DNA from: Actinobacteria bacterium UBA2184
Lineage (GTDB): Bacteria > Actinomycetota > Coriobacteriia > Anaerosomatales > Anaerosomataceae
Reading direction: 5' to 3'
Length of the DNA: 9,975 nucleotides
NCBI GenBank assembly: GCA_002328745.1
Contig: DCVQ01000026.1
Coordinates: 32,460 to 42,434, forward strand
Both the position numbers and the translations under genes were made by a program. A model generated the notes under the pieces. It was not told the origin of the DNA. It made no database searches and saw only the letters and a program-made list of their open reading frames with translations. This document shows, one piece after another, positions 1 to 6,340 of this stretch. The stretch's first letter is position 1; the number at the start of each line of letters is the position of its first letter.

Positions 1-28
1 GACTCACCGCAGCTCTTGAGTACCAGCG

Positions 29-55
29 AGTCCCAAGTAGTCCCAATAGTCACAA
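29..55. repeat. Three tandem AGTCnCAA repeats beside the att-like core
   Basis: AGTCCCAA occurs at 29-36 and 39-46, and AGTCACAA at 48-55, giving a 9-10 bp period. The array ends 7 bp before the tRNA 3'-end fragment. Short tandem direct repeats next to a tRNA-type core are the usual form of arm-type binding sites of tyrosine recombinases; lambda Int arm sites contain a similar AGTCAC core. The arm-site role is inference. A reading frame entering from the left edge stops at TGA 17-19 and could be the end of an integrase, but only five codons are visible, so it is not called as a gene. Confidence 0.55.
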
Positions 56-62
56 GCACTAT

Positions 63-90
63 CGGGATTCGAATTCCCTTGGGGGCACCA
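63..90 (+). other. tRNA 3'-end fragment, probable attachment site (att) of an integrated element
   Basis: The bases fold as a tRNA 3' end: T-stem 63-67/75-79, loop TTCGAAT (68-74), acceptor 3' strand TGGGGGC (80-86), discriminator A87 and CCA 88-90. The matching acceptor 5' strand (GCCCCCA) and the D and anticodon arms are absent upstream, so this is not a complete tRNA gene. The acceptor resembles bacterial tRNA-Leu, but isotype is uncertain. The outermost T-stem pair is C63/T79, a mismatch, as expected if sequence identity with the parent tRNA begins at about base 64. Tyrosine-recombinase elements commonly leave such a duplicated 3' end at their distal border, which would place the element to the left and chromosome to the right. 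Confidence 0.6.
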
Positions 91-114
91 TAAAACCGCA
101 GGTCAGAGGCCTGA

Positions 115-146
115 GTAGCCCGATTTCGAGTGTGAGATCGGGCTAC
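115..146. terminator. Perfect 10-bp stem-loop after the att-like site
   Basis: GTAGCCCGAT (115-124) pairs exactly with ATCGGGCTAC (137-146) across a 12-nt loop. The loop can shorten by further T-G, T-A and C-G pairs at 125-127/134-136. No T-run follows on either strand (ACACATG on the right), so it is a weak intrinsic-terminator candidate or simply a structural palindrome at the element border. In the rest of 91-330 I see only one smaller inverted repeat (173-178/188-193) and no convincing gene. Confidence 0.4.
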
Positions 147-330
147 ACATGTCTTCGGGCCAAGGGCGGGTGCTGGGCAAAAGCGCAGCCCAGAGGGTGC
201 GGGAAGGTGGTTTGAAGCCCAGGGCAATCCCTGTTGCTGAGAACCGACTTTCGGTGGCGGAGGATCGCGGCCCTTCATACGGCGACGCCTAAGGTAACGA
301 CTGCCTGCGGCTCGCGCCCAGTGCTGAACG

Positions 331-1695
331 CTAGCAGGCCGTCTCCCACACGCCAAGTGCCGCGCTTTGGCCGATCGCTTCGGCGGCGCGCTCACCCATG
401 CGTTCTCGGAGGTCGGGAGCCGCACGGTACACGAAGCCGTGGCCCTGACGCTCGCGTATCAGGTAGCCTTTCTCCTCAAGCTCCACGAAGTCGGCGCGGG
501 CTGTCGAGTACGCGATGCTGTGTGACGTTTGGTGATAGGGGATACGGAATGTGGCCGACGGGATGCGAAGCGCGCGTCCGATGATGCTTCGCTGACGACG
601 GTTGAGAGCGGGGTCGCTTGTCAGCAGGATGCGCAACGCCTGGTGCTGTGCGTCCTTGGTCTCCATGCGCTGCTGCAAGTCGAGAATGGCCTGCTCCACA
701 ACGCGCAGCCGATGGTCGATCAACGGCGTCACATCCGCATCAGGTCGCCAGACGCGGCTCGCGCGTTCGTCGGCAGGGGGAACCGTGAGCGGCCCCGGAG
801 TCCTTGGAAGCTCGTTGAGCGCGGATGAGTACGGAATCACACCCAGTACCGGGTAGCCCGCGCTCACCGCGAAGTAGTGCCAGAGCAGACGCCCCATGGT
901 GCCGTTCAAGAGCGGGAACGGATTGTAGACAGTGAGGACGCGCTCCATGAGGATGCCGACGAGCATGGGATGCACATCCGGGCTCGCGAGCTTGCCGTTG
1001 GCCATGAGGCACAGCTGTTCGAGCACGGTACGTGGATTCGGGTGCGGGTAGACCGACGGGGAAAGGGGCGCCGCAAGTGGCGCGTCGAGCCAGTCCTCCG
1101 GCACCTGCACACCCTCGCTCAGTCGGGCGAATAGTTCCAGAAGCAGATCAACTGAGTACTCCCGGCGTGCGTAGGACTCGGTCTCGCCGAACAACTGGAA
1201 GCTGTTGGCCACTATCCGCTCGGGTTTGTTCCGTGGTTCCCGAGACAGCAGCAGCAGCTCCTTCGCGCTCTCGAAGTCGATCTCGAGGCCGTCCATGCGG
1301 CTCGAAGTGATCGCGCTCTCAAGCCTAAGCTGAACGAGCGCCGCCGGATTGTCCCGAAGCCACAGCGCCATCGGGGAATGAGCCGTGCAGGATACGTCGA
1401 CGAACGACAACGTCCTTCTGATCTTCAGTGTGGGATAGACCCAGTAGCTGAAGCCCGGTTGCACTTGCACTATCACATCTGCCAAAGGGCCGATGAGCGC
1501 CGTCAGGAATCGCCGAATTACGTGGACATCTACAGAGTCTGACAGTCTTGAGGAGAGCAGGCGCTCATCGGTGACAAGATCCTGCCCTGCCGACTGAAGC
1601 AACTTGGCCACGTTGGCACGCTCCAGCACCTCGGTAGCGGCCAGGACCTGCTCCTCGGTGAGGGGACCCGAGTCGAGACGCTTCTCTCCGCTCAA
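331..1695 (-). CDS. Degenerate Fic-family protein with C-terminal winged helix (pseudo-Fic)
   Basis: This 454-aa protein has the layout of long Fic proteins. An N-terminal helical part carries an inhibitory-type motif S-S-R-M-D-G (131-136, E replaced by D in S/TxxxE[G/N]). The Fic core follows at about 185-285. A C-terminal winged helix (about 350-428) has the pattern RRQRSIIGRALR ... YSTARADFVELEEKGYL. Active Fic enzymes transfer AMP or another nucleotide moiety using HPFx[D/E]GNGRxGR. Here residues 258-269 read NPFPLLNGTMGR: the catalytic His is Asn, the metal-binding acid and next Gly are Leu, and the first Arg is Thr. AMP transfer by the standard mechanism is therefore unlikely. The fold assignment is from motif order; a DNA-binding or scaffold role is inference. 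The start is TTG at 1695 with AGGAAGGG about 8 nt upstream. The gene stands alone, divergent from the AOR operon and next to the att-like site. Confidence 0.75.
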   Translation of the reverse strand: MSGEKRLDSGPLTEEQVLAATEVLERANVAKLLQSAGQDLVTDERLLSSRLSDSVDVHVIRRFLTALIGPLADVIVQVQPGFSYWVYPTLKIRRTLSFVDVSCTAHSPMALWLRDNPAALVQLRLESAITSSRMDGLEIDFESAKELLLLSREPRNKPERIVANSFQLFGETESYARREYSVDLLLELFARLSEGVQVPEDWLDAPLAAPLSPSVYPHPNPRTVLEQLCLMANGKLASPDVHPMLVGILMERVLTVYNPFPLLNGTMGRLLWHYFAVSAGYPVLGVIPYSSALNELPRTPGPLTVPPADERASRVWRPDADVTPLIDHRLRVVEQAILDLQQRMETKDAQHQALRILLTSDPALNRRQRSIIGRALRIPSATFRIPYHQTSHSIAYSTARADFVELEEKGYLIRERQGHGFVYRAAPDLRERMGERAAEAIGQSAALGVWETAC

Positions 1696-1724
1696 GTGAG
1701 CACCCTTCCTGTTCGGCGTTCTCC

Positions 1725-1740
1725 TGCTAGCAGTCTAGCA
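1725..1740. promoter_or_regulatory. 16-bp palindrome upstream of the pseudo-Fic gene, candidate operator
   Basis: TGCTAG (1725-1730) and CTAGCA (1735-1740) form an inverted repeat with a 4-bp spacer, 30-45 bp upstream of the TTG start of the minus-strand gene. TGCTAGC recurs at 1794-1800, nearer the plus-strand operon, and CAGCA/TGCTG (1739-1750) forms an overlapping small palindrome. The location and symmetry suit binding of a dimeric regulator. Which protein binds is unknown; the adjacent winged-helix protein is an obvious candidate. On the minus strand the palindrome contains TAGACT, which could serve as a -10 box, but I see no good -35 partner. Confidence 0.4.
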
Positions 1741-1772
1741 GCATCTGCTGATGAGTCTGGCGAATCCGCTTC

Positions 1773-1802
1773 TTGACGCAGCGTGGGGGAGGATGCTAGC
1801 TT
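1773..1802 (+). promoter_or_regulatory. Possible sigma-70-type promoter for the AOR operon
   Basis: TTGACG (1773-1778) is followed after 18 bp by TAGCTT (1797-1802). The -35 box is good, but the -10 box matches TATAAT only weakly. It overlaps the second TGCTAGC copy (1794-1800), so a protein bound there would cover the -10 element. A start here would give a leader of about 170 nt containing the 1881-1920 structure. Other AT-richer spots (TATCGATA 1810-1817, TTAATAA 1834-1840) could equally supply the -10. Confidence 0.25.
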
Positions 1803-1875
1803 GCTGAAGTATCGATAAGGCTAGAACCGTCTGTTAATAAGGCGAGATGCAGCAGACCGATACATGAACGAACGG

Positions 1876-1966
1876 TATCTCCCCTATCGGAAACTTCCAC
1901 CGGCAGTGGAAGCGATGGGGTTCTCTCGACCAGCAGCCGGCATCAGTCGGCCGCAACCACAGGGGA
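1876..1966 (+). promoter_or_regulatory. Structured 5' leader of the AOR operon, possible Moco/Tuco-type riboswitch
   Basis: A strong nested hairpin lies just upstream of the operon. CTTCCAC (1894-1900) pairs with GTGGAAG (1906-1912) around loop CGGCA, and outside it CCCC-t-ATCG (1881-1889) pairs with CGATGGGG (1913-1920) with one bulged T and a GAAA internal loop. A short stem follows (1936-1939/1948-1951). TCCCCT (1880-1885) can instead pair with AGGGGA (1961-1966) in the ribosome-binding region, giving two mutually exclusive folds. Moco RNA motifs are known to precede molybdenum- and tungsten-cofactor genes and enzymes, and the downstream operon encodes such an enzyme. Assignment to that class is inference from context and structure; I could not align it to the consensus. 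Confidence 0.4.
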
Positions 1967-1979
1967 AAGGGGTGTGCAC

Positions 1980-2840
1980 ATGGGCAGACGTGCCGTGGTC
2001 GGCACCGTCGCATCGCTGGCGTTCGTAGCCGGCATCGCGTTTGCGGTCCGCTCGGCTTCGGTCCAAGGCGCCGGGTTGCTCTTCGATTCGGCGACATGGC
2101 TCGTGTGGCTCGCGCCGTTCGCGGGAGTGCTTGCGGCGGGAGTCACGAAACGGAAAGACCCGGTGATCGAGGGGGAGCGCGTGCTGCGTCACGACGACGC
2201 GGCAATCCTTGAGCACTGGGCGCACGGGATCGGCACCGCGGTGCTCCTGGTCTCGGGCATAGCACTCGGCTTTCTGTTCGTGCCGTCGCTTCTCGGGGCC
2301 GGGGAGCCGGTGTGGGCGGCGATGAACGTGCACTTCGTGGCGGTAGTGGTGTTCTTGTTCGGCACCTTCTACTACGCCGCCAACACCGCCCTCGCGCTCA
2401 AGCGCTTCGCCGAGCACCTCCCCACGCGCGACGCCATCGACTACACCCGTCGCCACTACGGGTTGTTGCTCGGCTTCAAGAAGCTGACGTTCCCGCCTGA
2501 GCGCAAGTACTTCGAGAGCGAGAAGATGGCCTTCATCCTCGCGCTCGTCTCCACCGTGGTCATCATCGCAACCGGTCTGGTCAAAGTCGCGGCTCACGCG
2601 ATCGAAGTCCCGGGCTGGCTGCTCGCCGTGGCCACTCCGGCCCACGACATCGCCACGGTAGCGATGCTCGCGTTCTTCCTCGCGCACGTTTTCTTCGCCG
2701 CCATCCTTCCGATGAGCTGGCCCGTGCTGCGCTCGATGTTCACCGGCTATGTACCCCTCGACTACGCGCGTCACGAGCATGCGGGCTGGATCGCCGAGCT
2801 TGAGGGCCGCGAGGTCACTGATGTGAAAGGAAGCAACTGA
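1980..2840 (+). CDS. Membrane cytochrome b subunit (formate dehydrogenase gamma-like) of the AOR complex
   Basis: The predicted 286-aa protein has about five or six hydrophobic segments: roughly 4-23, 41-54, 84-102, 115-139, 183-205 and 221-243. The stretch RHDDAAILEHWAHGIGT (70-86), just before a membrane helix, is typical of the cytochrome b of formate dehydrogenase and hydrogenase complexes. His79 or His82, His118, His222 and His236 lie at helix edges or within helices and are candidate haem b ligands. The expected role is to anchor the redox complex and pass electrons between the FeS subunit and quinone. ATG 1980 is preferred over in-frame GTG 1974, because GGGGAAAGGGG (1962-1972) then sits 7 nt upstream. 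The stop overlaps the next start by one base (TGATG), so translation is probably coupled. The family call rests on topology, His placement and neighbours; the ydhU-type cytochrome of the enterobacterial ydh operon is an analogue. Confidence 0.75.
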   Translation: MGRRAVVGTVASLAFVAGIAFAVRSASVQGAGLLFDSATWLVWLAPFAGVLAAGVTKRKDPVIEGERVLRHDDAAILEHWAHGIGTAVLLVSGIALGFLFVPSLLGAGEPVWAAMNVHFVAVVVFLFGTFYYAANTALALKRFAEHLPTRDAIDYTRRHYGLLLGFKKLTFPPERKYFESEKMAFILALVSTVVIIATGLVKVAAHAIEVPGWLLAVATPAHDIATVAMLAFFLAHVFFAAILPMSWPVLRSMFTGYVPLDYARHEHAGWIAELEGREVTDVKGSN

Positions 2841-3595
2841 TGGTCGACAAGGACAACACAGTCGTGCCCGCCGCCGAGGCCACGGGCCTCTCGCGCCGCG
2901 AGTTCGTCACCGGTATCGGCGGCACGGGCGTAGGCCTCGTGTTGGGTGGGCTGCTCGTCAAGGGCTTCATGCTGCCCGATGAGGTCTACGCCATACCCGC
3001 TTCTGAAGGCTACCTGCTGGTCGACACGAAGAAATGCGCGGGCTGCGAGAGCTGCATGCTGGCATGCTCGCTGGTCCACTACGGGCGCGAGAACACGTCG
3101 CTTGCGCGTATCCAGATCACACAGGACCCGTTCGGGACGTTCCCGCAGGATCTCCAGATGGATCAATGCCGACAGTGCCCGTATCCCGCATGCGTGGATG
3201 CGTGTCCCACCGGCGCGATGCACGCTGACGCGGCGACGGGTGCCCGCATGGTCGACGAGCGCAAGTGCATCGGTTGTGAACGCTGCGTGAACGCATGCCC
3301 GTTCACGCCGTCCCGGGTTCAGTGGAACCACGAGGACAAGCACGCGCAGAAGTGCGACCTCTGCAAGGACACCCCCTACTGGAACCATGAGGGCGGCGCG
3401 GACGGTATGCAGGCGTGCGTGGCCATCTGTCCGATGAAAGCCATCTCATTCACCAAGGAGATCCCGGCGCAGTCCGAGCAGGGCTACCAGGTGAACCTCC
3501 GGGATGCGCATTGGGGCCACATCGGCTTCCCCACTGACGACGCAGGCAAGATCGTTCCGCAGCCGGCCCCGGCGCCCGCTCCCGCGGCCAAATAG
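2840..3595 (+). CDS. Tat-exported ferredoxin-type subunit with four [4Fe-4S] clusters
   Basis: This 251-aa electron-transfer subunit has 16 cysteines in the DmsB/HybA/YdhY pattern: C66-x2-C69-x2-C72-x3-C76, C110-x2-C113-x4-C118-x3-C122, C143-x2-C146-x2-C149-x3-C153, then C172-x2-C175 and C193-x3-C197. This is enough for four [4Fe-4S] clusters. The N-terminus is a twin-arginine signal: S18-R19-R20-E21-F22 followed by a glycine-rich hydrophobic stretch (about 25-44), with a possible cleavage region around VYAIPA (49-54). It may be cleaved or stay as an anchor. The C-terminus is a Pro-Ala tail. The protein should link the AOR subunit to the membrane cytochrome. ATG 2840 overlaps the upstream stop and has GAAAGGA about 8 nt upstream. 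A Tat signal here, and not on the catalytic subunit, is notable because it implies co-export of the AOR subunit or a different complex layout. Confidence 0.85.
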   Translation: MVDKDNTVVPAAEATGLSRREFVTGIGGTGVGLVLGGLLVKGFMLPDEVYAIPASEGYLLVDTKKCAGCESCMLACSLVHYGRENTSLARIQITQDPFGTFPQDLQMDQCRQCPYPACVDACPTGAMHADAATGARMVDERKCIGCERCVNACPFTPSRVQWNHEDKHAQKCDLCKDTPYWNHEGGADGMQACVAICPMKAISFTKEIPAQSEQGYQVNLRDAHWGHIGFPTDDAGKIVPQPAPAPAPAAK

Positions 3596-3655
3596 CGCCG
3601 GACACTCAGGCGCAGTCCGCACCCAACGAAATCACGAGCAGGAGGTTGTAAGGAT

Positions 3656-5713
3656 ATGGCTACAGGCGGATACGTCGGCAAGATCCTCTACGTGAACTTG
3701 ACCGACGGCAGGATCGAGGAGATCCCCACCTCGAAGTACGAGCAGTGGGGAGGGGGTCACGGCATGGGCTCGGCGGTGTTCTTCGATCTTGTGAAGGACA
3801 AGACCATCGACGGGTTCGATCCCGAGAACGTGGTGACGTTCATGACGTCACCGTTCTCGGGGACGCTCACCCCGTCAGCATCAGGTCGTACCGAAGTGCA
3901 GGGGATCGGCGTCCAGTCGTACCCGGTGGGCTGGTTCACCCGCGCGAACTTCGGCGGCAGGTTCTCGGCCGAGCTGAAGTACGCCGGTTGGGACGGCATT
4001 GCGATTCAAGGCAAGGCGGAGAAGCCCGTCTGGATCAACATCGTCAACGGCGAGGTCTCGATCGAAGATGCAGTAGGCATCTGGGGCCTGAACACGCACG
4101 AGGCGCAGCAGAAGATCTGGTCGATCGTGGGCGGCGACGAGGCTGAGAATGGCGAGTGGCGCGGGATGTCGACCGGCCGCGACTCCGGCCGCACCACACA
4201 GCGCCCGGCGGTCGTGACGATCGGCGTGGCGGGAGAGAACCTGAACCGCAACGCGATGTTGCTGCACGACTCGGGCAACAGCGCCGGCCAGGGCGGTTTC
4301 GGCGGCGTTCTCGGCTCCAAGAACCTCAAGGCCGTGAGTGTTGTCGGCACCGGCAGCGTCCCCGTCGCCGACCCGGCAGCGCTGATGGATCTGCGGATGG
4401 AGCTGCAGGCAGGGTTTGCCTACAACGTGGAAGAGCCGGTTCTCGAGGCGCCGATGGCGGACTTCCCGTTCTACGGCATCATCACCAGGTCTCCAGGAGC
4501 ATCCACCGTCATGTGGAAGGGCAAGGACCACCCCAACCGCCCGCAGGGTTGTATCGGCTGCTTCAGAGCGTGCCGGCGACGCTGGGAGAACGGCGTTGCC
4601 AACGGTGACGGTTGCGCAGAGTCCACATACTGGATGATGGGTACGCAAGACGAGAACATGGCGGCCACTCATCTGCTCGACCAGCTCGGCCTGAACCACT
4701 ACGACGCGAAGAACTACAGCTACCTGCTCGCGCTGTACAAGATGGGAATCCTCGGCCCGGGCATGCAGATCGACACCAAGCTGCCGTTCGAGAATTACAA
4801 GTCGTACGCGTTCATCGAGGCGTACACCAAGGCCATCGCCAATCGCGAGGACATCGGCGCCGATCTGGCCGAAGGGTTCGCGCGCGCAGCTGAGAAGTGG
4901 GGTCGCTACGAGGAGGACACCACCAGCGGCATCCTGGCGCTCCCGAACTGGGGCTTCTCAGAACACTATGACCCGCGGATCGAAGTCGAGTGGAGCTACG
5001 GCTCGATACTCGGGGACCGCGACATCAACGAGCACGGCCTGAACACGCACGTCCACTGGGCGCCCCAGGTCCAGGCAATGGTGAAGCAGGCACCGCTCGT
5101 CCCTGCCGAGCAGCTGGTGAACCTGATCGCCGAGGCAACCGGCCTGGAGCCGGAGGGCTGGGACTACAGCCCGGACGGCATCTACGCCGACGCGAAGATC
5201 GCGGCTGTTGCGTGGCATCGGCACTACTCTCGCTTCTGGATCCAGTCGATGGGCATGTGCGACACTGCGTGGCCGATGCTGGTGAACCAGGTCAGCGAGG
5301 ACCACAAGGGTGCCACGCCAGAGTACGAGCCTCGACTGTTCGAAGCCGTTACCGGCACAGTGCTCAGCTACGAGGACAGTCTTGAGCTCGGCCGCAAGAT
5401 CTGGAACCTCGACAAGGCCATCTGGGTGCTGCAGGGTCGTCATCGCGACCAGGAAGTACACACTGGATACGTCTACAGCGTGCCCACCACTGCGCCGTAC
5501 TTCCTTCCCGCCAAGGTAGATGGCGTCTGGGACTACTCCACCTGCGTGGGTCGCACCCTGGATCGCGAGAAGTGGGAAGGCGTCAAGACGCGCTTCTTCG
5601 AGCTTGAAGGATGGGATCCCGCCACCGGCTGGCCCACACGCGCCACCCTTGAGGCACTCGATCTGAGTGCAGTGGCAGACGAGCTCGATGCCGCAGGGAA
5701 GCTGGGAGCGTAA
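3656..5713 (+). CDS. Aldehyde ferredoxin oxidoreductase family tungsto/molybdoenzyme
   Basis: This 685-aa protein is slightly longer than archaeal AOR (about 605 aa) and near YdhV length. N-terminal AOR hallmarks are GGGHGMGSA (32-40), SPFSGTLTPSASGR (65-78), GRFSAELKYAGWDGI (101-115), then VVTIGVAGENLNR (186-198) and GGFGGVLGSKNLKA (213-226), which shape the bis-pyranopterin pocket. The [4Fe-4S] ligands are C299-x2-C302-x3-C306 plus C535 in SMGMCDTAW, as in Pyrococcus AOR (C288/291/295/494). EHYDPR (436-441) matches the family's pterin-region DPR motif. Family members interconvert aldehydes and carboxylates or reduce other substrates; the substrate here is unknown, as is W versus Mo. No signal peptide is visible at MATGGYVGKILYVNL. 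The start has AGGAGGT (3640-3646) 9 nt upstream. A 60-nt gap separates it from the FeS gene, and its stop overlaps the next start (TAATG). Association with a cytochrome b and a 4x[4Fe-4S] subunit resembles the ydh operon more than soluble archaeal AOR. Confidence 0.9.
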   Translation: MATGGYVGKILYVNLTDGRIEEIPTSKYEQWGGGHGMGSAVFFDLVKDKTIDGFDPENVVTFMTSPFSGTLTPSASGRTEVQGIGVQSYPVGWFTRANFGGRFSAELKYAGWDGIAIQGKAEKPVWINIVNGEVSIEDAVGIWGLNTHEAQQKIWSIVGGDEAENGEWRGMSTGRDSGRTTQRPAVVTIGVAGENLNRNAMLLHDSGNSAGQGGFGGVLGSKNLKAVSVVGTGSVPVADPAALMDLRMELQAGFAYNVEEPVLEAPMADFPFYGIITRSPGASTVMWKGKDHPNRPQGCIGCFRACRRRWENGVANGDGCAESTYWMMGTQDENMAATHLLDQLGLNHYDAKNYSYLLALYKMGILGPGMQIDTKLPFENYKSYAFIEAYTKAIANREDIGADLAEGFARAAEKWGRYEEDTTSGILALPNWGFSEHYDPRIEVEWSYGSILGDRDINEHGLNTHVHWAPQVQAMVKQAPLVPAEQLVNLIAEATGLEPEGWDYSPDGIYADAKIAAVAWHRHYSRFWIQSMGMCDTAWPMLVNQVSEDHKGATPEYEPRLFEAVTGTVLSYEDSLELGRKIWNLDKAIWVLQGRHRDQEVHTGYVYSVPTTAPYFLPAKVDGVWDYSTCVGRTLDREKWEGVKTRFFELEGWDPATGWPTRATLEALDLSAVADELDAAGKLGA

Positions 5714-6126
5714 TGGTCGAGTATGAAGCTGAAGAGCTGTTCGCCCAGCCGGATGCTGAGCTCGCGGAGCGGGCGATGCGGGAACTCAGTTGGGCTGAGC
5801 GACTCACCATCAGCAAGATGAACCCGGCGACGGGCACCGAGAACGTCGATGTGTATAACCTGCCTCATGCGGTACTTCACCTGTTCGGCACTCGGTGGGA
5901 CAGGCTGCTCCTGGACGGCTCACGAGCAGGGATCGCGTACGTCGACACGACCAGATTCGTCGCCTGGCTCGGCGACGTCGTCGGCGACAAGGCGCTCGCC
6001 GAAGCTGTGGCGGAGTGTTTCGCCCAAGACGTGAGCTACGAGGAGAAGATCGAGGCCATCAAGCCGCTGTTCAAGGAGCGGATGTCGCAGTACGGAGCAC
6101 TGATGATCGAGACGGCTGTCGAGTAG
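5713..6126 (+). CDS. 137-aa protein of unknown function, translationally coupled to the AOR gene
   Basis: I do not recognise this family. The protein is soluble, acidic at its N-terminus, lacks cysteine motifs for metal clusters (one Cys, in AECFAQ) and has no signal peptide or membrane segment. It looks mostly helical, with a tryptophan- and leucine-rich middle (LHLFGTRWDRLLLDG) and a charged C-terminal helix (YEEKIEAIKPLFKERM). It begins at the last base of the AOR stop (TAATG), with GGGAG four nt upstream, and is the last gene before a strong hairpin, so it should be made together with the AOR. An accessory role such as chaperone, cofactor-insertion or proofreading factor is plausible, by analogy with the TorD/NarJ-type helpers of exported molybdoenzymes. 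That is inference from position; no sequence match to those families is seen. Confidence 0.7.
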   Translation: MVEYEAEELFAQPDAELAERAMRELSWAERLTISKMNPATGTENVDVYNLPHAVLHLFGTRWDRLLLDGSRAGIAYVDTTRFVAWLGDVVGDKALAEAVAECFAQDVSYEEKIEAIKPLFKERMSQYGALMIETAVE

Positions 6127-6132
6127 GCTGAA

Positions 6133-6174
6133 GGTCCGGGTGCGGCCCTGCTAATTGGGGGCGGCACCCGGACC
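6133..6174 (+). terminator. Hairpin at the end of the AOR operon
   Basis: GGTCCGGGTGC (6133-6143) pairs perfectly over 11 bp with GCACCCGGACC (6164-6174). The 20-nt loop region can pair further through GGCCC and GGGGG. It starts 7 nt after the stop of the 137-aa gene. The downstream sequence AGAATGACTGACTTACTG has no real T-run, so it may act as a Rho-assisted terminator or an mRNA 3'-end stabiliser. Confidence 0.6.
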
Positions 6175-6308
6175 AGAATGACTGACTTACTGTTTCACAG
6201 CCCTCATGCGGTGAGACTCTTTGTGCCGCTTCATGCCGGAGAATGGCGCACCTTCCCCGAGAGGCTCCCGCTATCCCTTACCCCCCCCGGGGCTGTGATG
6301 AGCGTGTC

Positions 6309-6340
6309 GCCCCGGGCCCCGACGGGCCCGGGGCATCTTT
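6309..6340 (+). terminator. Second terminator-like hairpin in the convergent intergenic region
   Basis: GCCCCGGGCCC (6309-6319) and GGGCCCGGGGC (6324-6334) form a perfect 11-bp GC stem with tetraloop CGAC, followed on the plus strand by ATCTTT. The symmetric stem could also stop minus-strand transcripts coming from the radical SAM gene, though no T-run lies on that side. The surrounding gene-free stretch 6127-6461 also holds the 6133-6174 hairpin and a C8G4 tract (6281-6292). I see no convincing gene or RNA in it. Confidence 0.6.

Noticed and set aside
173..193. CTGGGC/GCCCAG inverted repeat
   Set aside because: Only 6 bp with a 9-nt loop and no T-run; such repeats are expected by chance in GC-rich DNA.
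234..584. Plus-strand open frame (116 codons) at the left edge
   Set aside because: Arg/Pro/Ser-rich composition, no clear ribosome-binding site, and its 3' part is antisense to the winged-helix end of the pseudo-Fic gene.
1974..1979. GTG two codons upstream as start of the cytochrome b gene
   Set aside because: It would lie only one base from the end of the GGGGAAAGGGG ribosome-binding stretch; ATG 1980 has proper spacing.
1884..2780. Long minus-strand open frame (298 codons) opposite the cytochrome b gene
   Set aside because: It is rich in Arg, Glu, His and Gly without any fold pattern, as expected for the antisense of a GC-rich membrane-protein gene. The plus strand has hydrophobic helices, ribosome-binding sites and operon overlaps.
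3881..4699. Minus-strand open frame (272 codons) inside the AOR gene
   Set aside because: The plus strand carries clear AOR motifs through the whole interval; the antisense product has no recognisable motif.
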